Origin: Sphaerimonospora mesophila NBRC 14179 = JCM 3151
GTDB taxonomy: Bacteria; Actinomycetota; Actinomycetes; Streptosporangiales; Streptosporangiaceae
NCBI GenBank assembly: GCA_001552515.1
Contig: BCRI01000062.1
Span: 1 to 40,238, forward strand
Length of the DNA: 40,238 nt
Reading direction: 5' to 3'
The position numbers were made by a program, and so were the translations under genes. The notes under the pieces were generated by a model that saw only the letters and a list, made by a program, of their open reading frames with translations, was not told the origin of the DNA and did no database searches. Positions 8,457 through 16,926 of the stretch are shown one piece after another; the first letter of the stretch is position 1; each line of letters begins with the position of its first letter.

Positions 8457-9907
8457 GACCGTTCCTCCCGCCAGGTCTGATAACGCCGGCGCCACTCGTC
8501 GCCGAGCGGGAAGAGGCCGTCGACGGGATGACCCTCCGCCACCCGCGCGGCGATCCAGGCGTCCTCGGCCTCCTGGTCCGCCGCTCCGGCGGCGACCTGC
8601 TCGACGAGCTTCCGCGGGATGACCACGACGCCGTCGTCGTCGCCGACCACGACGTCACCGGGCAGCACGGCGGTGCCGCCGCAGGTGATCGCGGTGTCGA
8701 CCTCCCACGGGACGTGCCGCCTGCCGAGCACGGAGGGATGGGCGGCCCGGGCGTACGTCGGGAGGCCGATGCCCGCGACGGCGGCCGAGTCGCGTACGGC
8801 CCCGTCCGTGACGATCCCGGCGGCGCCGAGCGTCTTCGCGCGCAGCGCGAGGACGTCGCCGACGGTGCCGGCGGTCGCGTCGCCGCGTGCCTCGATCACC
8901 AGCACCTCGCCCTCGGCGAGGGAGTCGAAGGCCCGCTTCTGGGCGTTGTAGCCGCCGCCGTGCGAGGCGAACAGATCCGGCCGGTGCGCGATGAACCGCA
9001 GGGTCCGCGCGATCCCGATCATCTTCGTCCCGGGGACCAGCGGGCGGACGCCGTCGATCGAGGAATGCGGATGGCCCAGCTTGCGCAGCTGCGCGCTGAT
9101 CGTCGCCACGGCGGCGGAGGAGAGCTTCTCGCGCAGCTCGTCGCTCAGGGTGAACGGCGCGGGCACGGTGACGCCCGCCGTCTCGGCGTCGCCCCACGCC
9201 TCGACGCGCTGCAGATCGTCGACATGCGGCTTGGCGCCGTAGTCGGCGAACGGCGTCGTTCCCTCGACCACCCTGGTGACCAGGCGGCCGGTGCTGGGCG
9301 CGCCGGGGGCGGTCGGCGCGTCGACCTCGACCTCCACCACGTCGCCGGGGACCGCGACGGAGGAGCCGGCCGGGGTGCCGGTCAGGATGACGTCGCCGGG
9401 CTCAAGGGTGATCAGCTGCGACAGGTCGGCCACGAGCGTCCCGAACGGAAAGACCAGGTCGGCCGTCGTGTCGTCCTGCTTGAGCACGCCGTTGACCCAG
9501 GTGCGGACCCGCAGGGCGGCGGGGTCGACCGACGCGGCCGGGATCACCTCCGGGCCCAGCGGAGTGAAGCCGTCTCCCCCCTTGTTGCGGAGGTTCGAGC
9601 CCCTGTCGACATGGCGGAGGTCGTAGACGCCCCAGTCGTTGGCCGCGGTGATCCCCGAGATCGCCGCCCATCCCTCCGCTGGAGTGACCCGGCGCGCCCT
9701 GGTGCCCACGATCAGGGCGATCTCGCCCTCGTACGCCAGGAGCTCGGTGCCGGCCGGGCGCTCGATGACGTCGCCGCTCGCGGCCATCGACGAGGCCGGC
9801 TTGAGGAAGAACGACGGGTGCGCCGGGGGGCGCCCGCGCTGTGCGATGCGGGACGGGTAGTTCAGATGCAGGGCGATGATCTTGCCGGGCCGTCCGATCG
9901 CGCTCAC
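8453..9907 (-). CDS. hpaG: FAH-domain isomerase/decarboxylase (HpaG-type) fused to an RraA-like domain
   Basis: A 484-residue two-domain protein. Residues about 1-225 are a fumarylacetoacetate-hydrolase fold (metal-ligand pattern YEGEIALIVG with E60/E62, then NDWGVYD with D91, PLGPEVIP, TGTPAG), as in HpaG, which decarboxylates 5-oxopent-3-ene-1,2,5-tricarboxylate. Residues about 250-470 are an RraA/HMG-aldolase-like fold (GDVLALRAKTLGAAGIVTDG, then AVRD and GDDDGVVVIPR). Enterobacterial HpaG is two FAH repeats, so here RraA replaces the second repeat. The GTG at 9907 overlaps the hpaI TGA as GTGA; the frame is open further upstream only as a shadow of hpaI. RraA-like enzymes include oxaloacetate-type decarboxylases, so a catalytic role is plausible. 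Confidence 0.88.
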   Translation of the reverse strand: MSAIGRPGKIIALHLNYPSRIAQRGRPPAHPSFFLKPASSMAASGDVIERPAGTELLAYEGEIALIVGTRARRVTPAEGWAAISGITAANDWGVYDLRHVDRGSNLRNKGGDGFTPLGPEVIPAASVDPAALRVRTWVNGVLKQDDTTADLVFPFGTLVADLSQLITLEPGDVILTGTPAGSSVAVPGDVVEVEVDAPTAPGAPSTGRLVTRVVEGTTPFADYGAKPHVDDLQRVEAWGDAETAGVTVPAPFTLSDELREKLSSAAVATISAQLRKLGHPHSSIDGVRPLVPGTKMIGIARTLRFIAHRPDLFASHGGGYNAQKRAFDSLAEGEVLVIEARGDATAGTVGDVLALRAKTLGAAGIVTDGAVRDSAAVAGIGLPTYARAAHPSVLGRRHVPWEVDTAITCGGTAVLPGDVVVGDDDGVVVIPRKLVEQVAAGAADQEAEDAWIAARVAEGHPVDGLFPLGDEWRRRYQTWREERS

Positions 9908-10704
9908 GAGGTCTCCTTGGTGGACGAGGTCTCCTTGACGAACTCGGCGGCGAGCCGCTCGCTCCCGCGGGCGAGCAGCTGGACGTCGGCGCCGACGAGG
10001 ATGAAGTCGGCGCCCGCCGCGAGGTAGCGCCGGGCGAGCGCCGGTGCGAAGGCGTTGAGGCCGGCCTTGCGGCCGGCCGCCGCCGCGGCCCGGAGGCAGT
10101 GCTCGACCGCGGCCACCACCTCGGGGTGGTCCTGCTGGCCGAGCACGCCCATCGAGGCCGCCAGATCGGACGGTCCGACGAAGATGCCGTCGACTCCGGG
10201 CGTGGAGACGATGGCCTCGACGTTCTCGACCGCCTCGGCCGACTCGATCTGGAGATAGAGCGAGATGGTCTCGCGGGCGGTGCGCAGGTAGTCGGGGACC
10301 CGGTTCCAGCGGGACGCGCGCGCCAGGGCGCTGCCCACTCCCCGGACGCCGCGCGGCGGGTACTCGACGGCGCTCGCCATCGCCGCCGCCTGTTCCGCGG
10401 AGTGGACCATCGGGATCAGCAGGTTCTGCGCGCCCAGGTCGAGGTAGCGCTTGATGACGACGGGGTCGCCGACCGGCGGGCGTACCAGCGGAGTCACCGG
10501 ATGGCCGTGGACGGCCTGCAGCTGGGCGAGCAGGGACTCCAGACCGTTGGGGCTGTGCTCGGCGTCGATCAGCAGCCAGTCGAGCCCGCTGCCGGCGCAG
10601 ATCTCGGCGACCAGCGGGCTGCCGCTGCAGACCCACATGCCGATCAGCGGCCGGCGGGCCGCGGCGAGGGCGTCGCGGAACGTCGGGTCTACTCGAAGCG
10701 ACAC
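9904..10704 (-). CDS. hpaI: 4-hydroxy-2-oxoheptane-1,7-dioate aldolase
   Basis: A 266-residue class II (divalent-metal) aldolase of the HpcH/HpaI family that splits 4-hydroxy-2-oxoheptanedioate into pyruvate and succinic semialdehyde. H50 (IDAEHSPNG) and R75 (PLVRPPVGD) correspond to the catalytic His and Arg of E. coli HpaI. YLQIESAEAVEN and DGIFVGPSDLAASMG carry the metal-binding Glu and Asp. The GTG at 10704 overlaps the hpaH stop by 16 bases. The C-terminus ends in a small duplicated SSTKETS tail. It is the last step of the ring-fission pathway. Confidence 0.95.
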   Translation of the reverse strand: MSLRVDPTFRDALAAARRPLIGMWVCSGSPLVAEICAGSGLDWLLIDAEHSPNGLESLLAQLQAVHGHPVTPLVRPPVGDPVVIKRYLDLGAQNLLIPMVHSAEQAAAMASAVEYPPRGVRGVGSALARASRWNRVPDYLRTARETISLYLQIESAEAVENVEAIVSTPGVDGIFVGPSDLAASMGVLGQQDHPEVVAAVEHCLRAAAAAGRKAGLNAFAPALARRYLAAGADFILVGADVQLLARGSERLAAEFVKETSSTKETS

Positions 10705-11483
10705 GTGATCGCCCCCAGGTCGCCGTAGTCCGCGTGTACGGTGTCGCCGCGCTCCACCCACATCGGACGGGTGAAGGAACCGGAGAGGATGATCTCCCCG
10801 GCCGCGAGCGTGGTGCCGTGCTGGGCGAGCTTGTTGGCGAGCCAGGCCACGCCCGTGCCCGGGTGGTTGAGCACGCCGGCCGCGACCCCGGTCTCCTCGA
10901 TGGTCTGGTTCCGGTAGAGCAGCGCGCTCACCCATCGCAGGTCCACCGCGTCGACGGCGACGGGGCGCCCGCCGACGACCATCGCGCCCATGGCCGCGTT
11001 GTCGCTGATCGTGTCGACGATGGTCCGGCCCCGCAGCTCGATGTGCGAGTTGAGGATCTCCAGTGCCGGGACGACGTACCTGGTGGCGTCGAGCACGTCG
11101 AACAGCGTGCAGGCCGGGCCGGCGAGCGGTTTGTCCAGCACGAAGGCCAGCTCGACCTCGACGCGCACGTTGGAGAAGTCGTCGTACGGAATCACGACGC
11201 CGTTCTCGAAGACCATGTCGTCGAAGATCACCCCGTAGTCGGGCTCGGTGATCCCGGTGGCGGCCTGCATCGCCTTCGAGGTCAGACCGATCTTGTGGCC
11301 GACGATCCGGTGGCCCGCCTCGACCCGGCGTTCCGCCCACAGCGCCTGGATGGCGTAGGAGTCCTCGATCTCCATCTCGGGGTGGCGGGCGCTCAGCAGC
11401 GGTACGACGCTCCGCTCGCGGTCGGCGGCGAGCAGCTCGTCGGCGATCCGCTCGATCTGTTCTTGCCGAAGCACTGGTTTCAC
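10689..11483 (-). CDS. hpaH: 2-oxo-hept-4-ene-1,7-dioate hydratase
   Basis: A 264-residue Mg-dependent hydratase that adds water to 2-oxohept-4-enedioate before aldol cleavage. Signature blocks are GHKIGLTSKAMQ, EPDYGVIFDDM, VEVELAFVL, TLFDVLDAT, ETGVAAGVLNHPGTGVAWLA and LSGSFTRP, all as in E. coli HpaH, and the length matches. First gene of the leftward operon. The GTG at 11483 has its GGAG only one base away, whereas the GTG three codons later (11474) has ideal spacing, so translation may begin there. Either start leaves the domain whole. Confidence 0.95.
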   Translation of the reverse strand: MKPVLRQEQIERIADELLAADRERSVVPLLSARHPEMEIEDSYAIQALWAERRVEAGHRIVGHKIGLTSKAMQAATGITEPDYGVIFDDMVFENGVVIPYDDFSNVRVEVELAFVLDKPLAGPACTLFDVLDATRYVVPALEILNSHIELRGRTIVDTISDNAAMGAMVVGGRPVAVDAVDLRWVSALLYRNQTIEETGVAAGVLNHPGTGVAWLANKLAQHGTTLAAGEIILSGSFTRPMWVERGDTVHADYGDLGAITCRFE

Positions 11484-11756
11484 TCTCCGTTACATCCTTC
11501 GACTACGGGACGACCATGAGGATCAGGAGGACCTTCAGCACCGCGATGGCCGCGCGACACGAATCATATACGATCTGGCATCAGGAACGATACATTAAAC
11601 GTATTCAACATGCTCGATCGACCCGAACCCTCCTCGCGGCGGGGGCCGGGCACGGGGTCCGCTATCGAACCTATTAAACATGTCTAATATGCACTATTGT
11701 TGCCCCTGCCGCGCCACGTGGTGGGTGGTGCCGCTGCCTCGAACGGGAAGGTCAGG
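11484..11756. promoter_or_regulatory. Divergent hpa / Rieske promoter region
   Basis: This 273-base region separates the leftward hpa operon from the rightward oxygenase operon. Two AT-rich patches stand out in GC-rich surroundings, at 11572-11612 and 11661-11700. Each holds an ATTAAAC...CAACATG or ATTAAACATGTCTAATATG-like sequence. ACGAT half-motifs occur at 11580 and 11588. The repeated, partly palindromic elements on both sides suggest a regulator controlling both directions; the GntR encoded inside the hpa operon is the natural candidate. Confidence 0.6.
11672..11689. promoter_or_regulatory. Candidate GntR operator palindrome
   Basis: TATTAAACATGTCTAATA is an 18-base inverted repeat with a single mismatched pair around a perfect ACATGT core. 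A diverged relative, ATTAAACGTATTCAACATG, lies at about 11593-11611. It lies about 70 bases before the first rightward start codon and about 185 before hpaH. Assignment to the operon's GntR protein is inferred. Confidence 0.55.
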
Positions 11757-11873
11757 ATGAATCTGAGTGCCGGCGAAGCACCCGGTGGCCGCTCCGCCAT
11801 CGGGCTCGAGACGGGCGTGCCGGGGCTGCCCGCCGACCTCGACGGACTCGTCGTTCGTGAGCGGCTTCGATGA
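11757..11873 (+). CDS. 38-residue small protein or leader peptide coupled to the reductase
   Basis: An ATG at 11757 has a GGAAGG site five bases upstream and opens 38 codons before a TGA that overlaps the reductase ATG as ATGA (11870-11873). The peptide (MNLSAGEAPGGRSAIG..., ending VVRERLR) is soluble-looking, without signal peptide, Cys motif or membrane segment, and I do not recognise it. Its good ribosome site and exact coupling suggest real translation. It could be a short functional protein, a leader that couples translation, or the relic of a larger gene. It is too short for domain assignment. Confidence 0.5.
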   Translation: MNLSAGEAPGGRSAIGLETGVPGLPADLDGLVVRERLR

Positions 11874-12865
11874 CGGCGATGCGGCTCGGCCAGCCGCTTG
11901 AGACCGGACCGGCAACGCGGACGCACCTGTCCCTGCGTGTCGTCACCCTGCACTGGGAGGCGGCGGGCATCGTGTCCGTCGTGCTCGCCTCGGCCGACCG
12001 GGCGCCGCTGCCGGCGTGGACGCCGGGCGCGCACGTCGACGTCGAGCTGGCGCCGGGGCTGGTCAGGCAGTACTCCCTCAGCGGCGATCCCGCCGACCGC
12101 TCGTCCTACCGGATCACCGTGGCCCTCGATCGCGGCGGCCGGGGCGGGTCGAGGCACGTGCACGAACGGCTCCGGGTGGGCGAGATCCTGCAGGTGAGCG
12201 AGCCGCGCAGCACGTTCCCCTACGTCGACGCCCCGTGCTACGTCTTCCTCGCCGGCGGCATCGGCATCACTCCGCTCCTGCCGATGATGCGGCGGGCCAC
12301 CGCCGAGGGGCGGCCGTGGGAGCTGTATCTCGCCGTCCGTTCACGCGATGCCGTCCCGTTCCGTGACGAGCTCGGCGGCGCCGGCGACGGCCGCGGGGCC
12401 GTACACGTCTTCGCCTCGGACGAGGGACGGCGGCTCGACCTGCGCGACGCCGTCGCGCGGGCGCACCCGTCGGCGGCCGTCTACTGCTGCGGGCCGGAAC
12501 GGATGCTCGTCGAGGTGGAGCGGCACGCCCGTGAGCTCGGACACGAGGTCAGGGTGGAGCGCTTCCAGGCCAAGCCGTTGAGCGAGCCGCTGCGCCAGGG
12601 TGCCTTCGTGGTGCGCTGCGCGCGCTCGCAGCGGTCGGTCACGGTCGAACCCGACCAGAGCGTTCTCGACGCCCTGGTGGGCGCCGGCGTCGGCGTCCCG
12701 TCTTCCTGCCGTGAAGGCGTCTGCGGCACCTGCGAGGTGGCCGTGCTCAGCGGCGCCGCCGACCACCGCGACTCGATCCTCACCGACGCGGAGAAGCAAG
12801 CGAACGAAACGATGATGGTCTGCGTCTCGCGGGCCCTGACAGAGGAGCTGGAACTCGATGTCTGA
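11870..12865 (+). CDS. Phthalate-dioxygenase-reductase/VanB-type FMN-[2Fe-2S] oxidoreductase
   Basis: A 331-residue single-chain electron-transfer protein moving electrons from NAD(P)H through FMN to a plant-type [2Fe-2S] centre and on to the adjacent Rieske oxygenase. The flavin-binding barrel carries RQYSLSG (66-72), and the nucleotide domain has LAGGIGITPLLPM (about 128-139) and CCGPERM (206-212). The C-terminal ferredoxin domain has cysteines C280, C285, C288 and C318. This FMN-first, ferredoxin-last order defines the class used by VanA-like and phthalate oxygenases. It starts inside the stop of the 38-residue ORF and overlaps the oxygenase start by 8 bases. An ATG at 11879 is an alternative start. 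Confidence 0.93.
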   Translation: MTAMRLGQPLETGPATRTHLSLRVVTLHWEAAGIVSVVLASADRAPLPAWTPGAHVDVELAPGLVRQYSLSGDPADRSSYRITVALDRGGRGGSRHVHERLRVGEILQVSEPRSTFPYVDAPCYVFLAGGIGITPLLPMMRRATAEGRPWELYLAVRSRDAVPFRDELGGAGDGRGAVHVFASDEGRRLDLRDAVARAHPSAAVYCCGPERMLVEVERHARELGHEVRVERFQAKPLSEPLRQGAFVVRCARSQRSVTVEPDQSVLDALVGAGVGVPSSCREGVCGTCEVAVLSGAADHRDSILTDAEKQANETMMVCVSRALTEELELDV

Positions 12866-14096
12866 CGCCACGACGACCCACGGCGCCGAAGCCGCACTCG
12901 ACACGGGAACCGCCTACGGGCTGAAACTCGGCTCGCCGCTGAACGAGCTGGCGCTGATCGGCCCCGGCACGCCGTACGGGGAGGTGATGCGCCGCTACTG
13001 GCATCCGATCTCCAAGTCCGAGAAGGTCACCACCACCCCGCGCCGCGTCAAGGTCCTGGGCGAGGAGCTCATCCTCTTCCGCACCGGCCGCGGCCGGCCC
13101 GGCCTGCTGCATCCGCGATGCATCCACCGCGGCGCCTCGCTCTACTACGGAGGGGTGGAGGAGGACGGCATCCGCTGCTGCTACCACGGCTGGGTATTCG
13201 ATCCGGCGGGCCACTGCCTGGAGCAGCCGTGCGAACCCGACCTCGGCCAGCACCGCGACAAGGTCCGGCAGCCCTGGTATCCGGTGCAGGAGCGCTACGG
13301 ACTGGTGTGGGCCTACATGGGGCCGGCCGACAAGAAACCCGTCCTGCCCCGCTACGACGTCTTCGAGGACATCCCCGAGGGCGAGCACCTCATCGTCAAC
13401 GACGCCGGCGTCGGCGGCGGCGGGCCGGAGGTGCTGGACTTCAACTGGATGCAGCACTGGGAGAACGTCATGGACCCCTTCCACGTGCCGATCCTGCACG
13501 CGCGGTTCAGCGGTGAGCAGTTCACCCCGGAGATGGCCGTGATCCCCGAGGTCACGTTCGAGTACACACCGGTCGGGGTCCGCTCGACGCAGATCAGGAA
13601 ACTCGACGACGGCCAGGCGCTGCGCCGGCGGACCGAGGTGATGTTCCCCAATCTCCGGGTCGTGCCCAGTCCCCGGCTCACACCGGGCCAGACCAACCTG
13701 ATCGGCTGGGTGGTGCCCGAGGACGACACCTCCTTCCGCATCTTCACCCTCGCGGTCCACGAGGACCCCGACTTCCTGGTCAAGCTGCGCTCCACCTTCG
13801 GCGGCAGGCCGTGGGCCGAGCTCGACGAGGAGGAGCACCGGCGGATGCCCGGTGACTACGAGGCGCAGAAGAGCCAGGGACCGATCTCGCTGCACTCCGA
13901 GGACCACCTCACCACCACCGACCAGGGCGTGGCGATGCTCCGCCGGATGATGGCCAAGCAGGTCCGCGCCGTCGCCGCCGGGAACGACCCGGTCGGCGTG
14001 ATCCGCGACCCCGCCGACGAGGTCGTCCACATCACCGGCGGCAACTTCTTCCTCACCCCCGAAGAGGCACTGGCGGAAGGACTCGTGGATGCCTAG
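12858..14096 (+). CDS. Rieske non-heme iron aromatic oxygenase, terminal component
   Basis: A 412-residue Rieske oxygenase alpha subunit of the phthalate/vanillate class. The Rieske centre is C88-I-H90 and C107-x-x-H110. The mononuclear iron site is H209 and H214 within ENVMDPFHVPILH, with bridging D206. There is no beta-subunit gene, so it should be a homo-oligomer served by the reductase just upstream. Enzymes of this class hydroxylate aromatics or remove O-/N-methyl groups. Divergence from the hpa operon suggests it makes homoprotocatechuate from an arylacetate, for example homovanillate by demethylation or a hydroxyphenylacetate by hydroxylation, but the substrate is not readable from sequence. 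It overlaps the next gene by 8 bases. Confidence 0.93.
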   Translation: MSDATTTHGAEAALDTGTAYGLKLGSPLNELALIGPGTPYGEVMRRYWHPISKSEKVTTTPRRVKVLGEELILFRTGRGRPGLLHPRCIHRGASLYYGGVEEDGIRCCYHGWVFDPAGHCLEQPCEPDLGQHRDKVRQPWYPVQERYGLVWAYMGPADKKPVLPRYDVFEDIPEGEHLIVNDAGVGGGGPEVLDFNWMQHWENVMDPFHVPILHARFSGEQFTPEMAVIPEVTFEYTPVGVRSTQIRKLDDGQALRRRTEVMFPNLRVVPSPRLTPGQTNLIGWVVPEDDTSFRIFTLAVHEDPDFLVKLRSTFGGRPWAELDEEEHRRMPGDYEAQKSQGPISLHSEDHLTTTDQGVAMLRRMMAKQVRAVAAGNDPVGVIRDPADEVVHITGGNFFLTPEEALAEGLVDA

Positions 14097-14598
14097 CCCC
14101 GTCGCGCTGCTGGCCAAGTACACGCCGGCGGCCGTCACCTCCGGTACACCGCTGGCCGTGCTCGGCGTCGACGGCGTCGTCGTCCTCGACGGCGAGACGC
14201 GCGTCCCGGCCCGGCTCGAGCATCTCTCGGCACGGGGGAAGTGGGTGCGCGACCTGCGGGTGCCCGACGGCACCCGCGAGGCGGTCGCCCACCTGGCGCG
14301 GCGCTACGGCATCGTCTGGGCCTCCGAGTGGGGGCCGAACGCGCACCTCGCGCTGGCCGAGGTTCTCGGACTCCCGGCGGATCCGTGGCCCTACCTGCCG
14401 TTGCAGTTCAACAAGCTCGCGGCGATCCGGCAGTACGCCGGGGACCGGCCCTGGGTGTGGATCGACGACCCGGTCGTCGACCTCGACCCGCTGCCCGACG
14501 ATCCGGGCGGCGTCGTCGTCCGGGTCGATCCCGCCAAGGGACTGGTGGGACTCGACCTCTCCGCGATCGACGAGGCGGTCTTCGGCCCGGCGCCGTGA
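14089..14598 (+). CDS. HAD-like protein lacking the nucleophilic aspartate
   Basis: A 169-residue soluble protein resembling small actinobacterial HAD-domain proteins (hydrolase motif I normally DxDG). Here the motif reads VLGVDGVVVLDG, so the first Asp, the nucleophile, is Gly. Later blocks (LARRYGIVWASEWG, PWVWIDDPVVDLD) follow the HAD pattern of a helix-strand pair and an acidic motif IV. It probably cannot form the phospho- or acyl-enzyme and may be a structural or regulatory protein, if the fold call is right. It overlaps the Rieske gene by 8 bases, so it is the last member of the oxygenase operon. I infer no specific function. Confidence 0.75.
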   Translation: MPSPVALLAKYTPAAVTSGTPLAVLGVDGVVVLDGETRVPARLEHLSARGKWVRDLRVPDGTREAVAHLARRYGIVWASEWGPNAHLALAEVLGLPADPWPYLPLQFNKLAAIRQYAGDRPWVWIDDPVVDLDPLPDDPGGVVVRVDPAKGLVGLDLSAIDEAVFGPAP

Positions 14599-14602
14599 CC
14601 GC

Positions 14603-14651
14603 GTCTCGCGTGCACGTCTCGCGTGCACGTCTCGTGAGCACGTCTCCTCAC
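14603..14651. repeat. 13-base tandem repeat between convergent genes
   Basis: Unit GTCTCGCGTGCAC occurs twice exactly (14603-14615, 14616-14628), once with three changes (14629-14641) and once as a partial copy (14642-14651). The units contain the self-complementary GTGCAC, and CGTGAG...CTCACG at the end can form a six-base stem. It lies between the HAD-like gene and the converging gntR and may serve as a weak terminator. Confidence 0.7.
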
Positions 14652-14670
14652 GCGTCGTGACCGCGTCTCC

Positions 14671-15387
14671 TCACGGAGCCGGGACGACGCGGAAATCGTC
14701 GTAGACGGTCTGGTGGCGTCGCACGGCGTCGGCGGCGGCGGCCCGGTCTCCCGCCACGATCGCGGCGATCAGGTCCTCGTGGATCTGGAGCCGGACCCGG
14801 GAGTTGGGCGGGATGCCGTCGTCCGCGACGTAGAAGTCGTCGTGCGACTCCACGTACGCCAGCAGGTTGAGATAGACCGTCTTCAGGACGGGGTTGGGCA
14901 CGATCTCCGCGATCCTGCGGTGCAGCCGCCAGTTGTTGCGCAGGCCGGCGACCCGGTCACGCCAGGTCGCGCGGAGCTGTTCGAGCAGCCGGCCGAGGTC
15001 TTCCGCGTCGGCGGCGGAGCGATGCTCGGTGGCCGCCTGCACGACGGCGGGCTCCAGCGCGTCGATCACCCGGACGCAGTCGATCGCGGTGCTCGTCACG
15101 TCCTGCAGGTTCAGGAATCCGTTGCCGATCACGGCCTGCGCCGTCCGCTGGGCGACGAAGACCCCGCCCTGGGGACCGGTGCGGGTCGTGATCAGCCCTT
15201 TGGCCTCGAGGACGCGTACGACCTCGGCGATGGTGGTCGGCGCCACGCCGAACCTGCCGGCGAGCTCCGCACGGGTGCCGAGCCTGCTGCCGACCCGGAG
15301 CCGTCCCTCCGTGATGTCGTCTTCGATCTCCGACGCGACGGCGTCGACGGCTGAGCGCCGGCGGGCAACGGCTCGTGAAACAGACAT
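14671..15387 (-). CDS. GntR-family (FCD) transcriptional regulator
   Basis: A 238-residue regulator with a winged helix at about 12-82 (ELAGRFGVAPTTIAEVVRVLEAKGLITTRTG) followed by a helical FCD domain with the LRNNWRLHRRIAE and IHEDLIAAI segments that contribute ligand-site residues. It resembles the GntR protein encoded at 18844-19569, with the same NW.LHRR block and similar length, so the two look like paralogues. It is transcribed leftward, 100 bases after the aldehyde dehydrogenase and behind a strong hairpin, so it probably has its own promoter. It likely senses an aromatic or keto-acid intermediate; effector unknown. Confidence 0.9.
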   Translation of the reverse strand: MSVSRAVARRRSAVDAVASEIEDDITEGRLRVGSRLGTRAELAGRFGVAPTTIAEVVRVLEAKGLITTRTGPQGGVFVAQRTAQAVIGNGFLNLQDVTSTAIDCVRVIDALEPAVVQAATEHRSAADAEDLGRLLEQLRATWRDRVAGLRNNWRLHRRIAEIVPNPVLKTVYLNLLAYVESHDDFYVADDGIPPNSRVRLQIHEDLIAAIVAGDRAAAADAVRRHQTVYDDFRVVPAP

Positions 15388-15437
15388 GGTGCATCCAGTA
15401 TCTCAGGCCGGTGGCGTCCGGGCGGCCGACGCGGAAC

Positions 15438-15481
15438 CGGCCGGGGCCGCGGCCCCCGCGTGGGAGCCGCGGCCCCGGCCG
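15438..15481 (-). terminator. Strong GC hairpin after the ThDP-enzyme/aldehyde dehydrogenase operon
   Basis: CGGCCGGGGCCGCGG and its exact complement form a 15-base perfect stem around a 14-base loop, starting 9 bases after the aldehyde dehydrogenase stop. There is no U-run. Confidence 0.75.
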
Positions 15482-15489
15482 CCGACGGT

Positions 15490-16922
<1,433 letters not shown>

Positions 16923-16926
<4 letters not shown>

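Noticed and set aside
9908-10636. Upstream extension of the hpaG::rraA frame
   Set aside because: It only reads hpaI out of frame; the GTG at 9907 coupled to the hpaI stop is the credible start.
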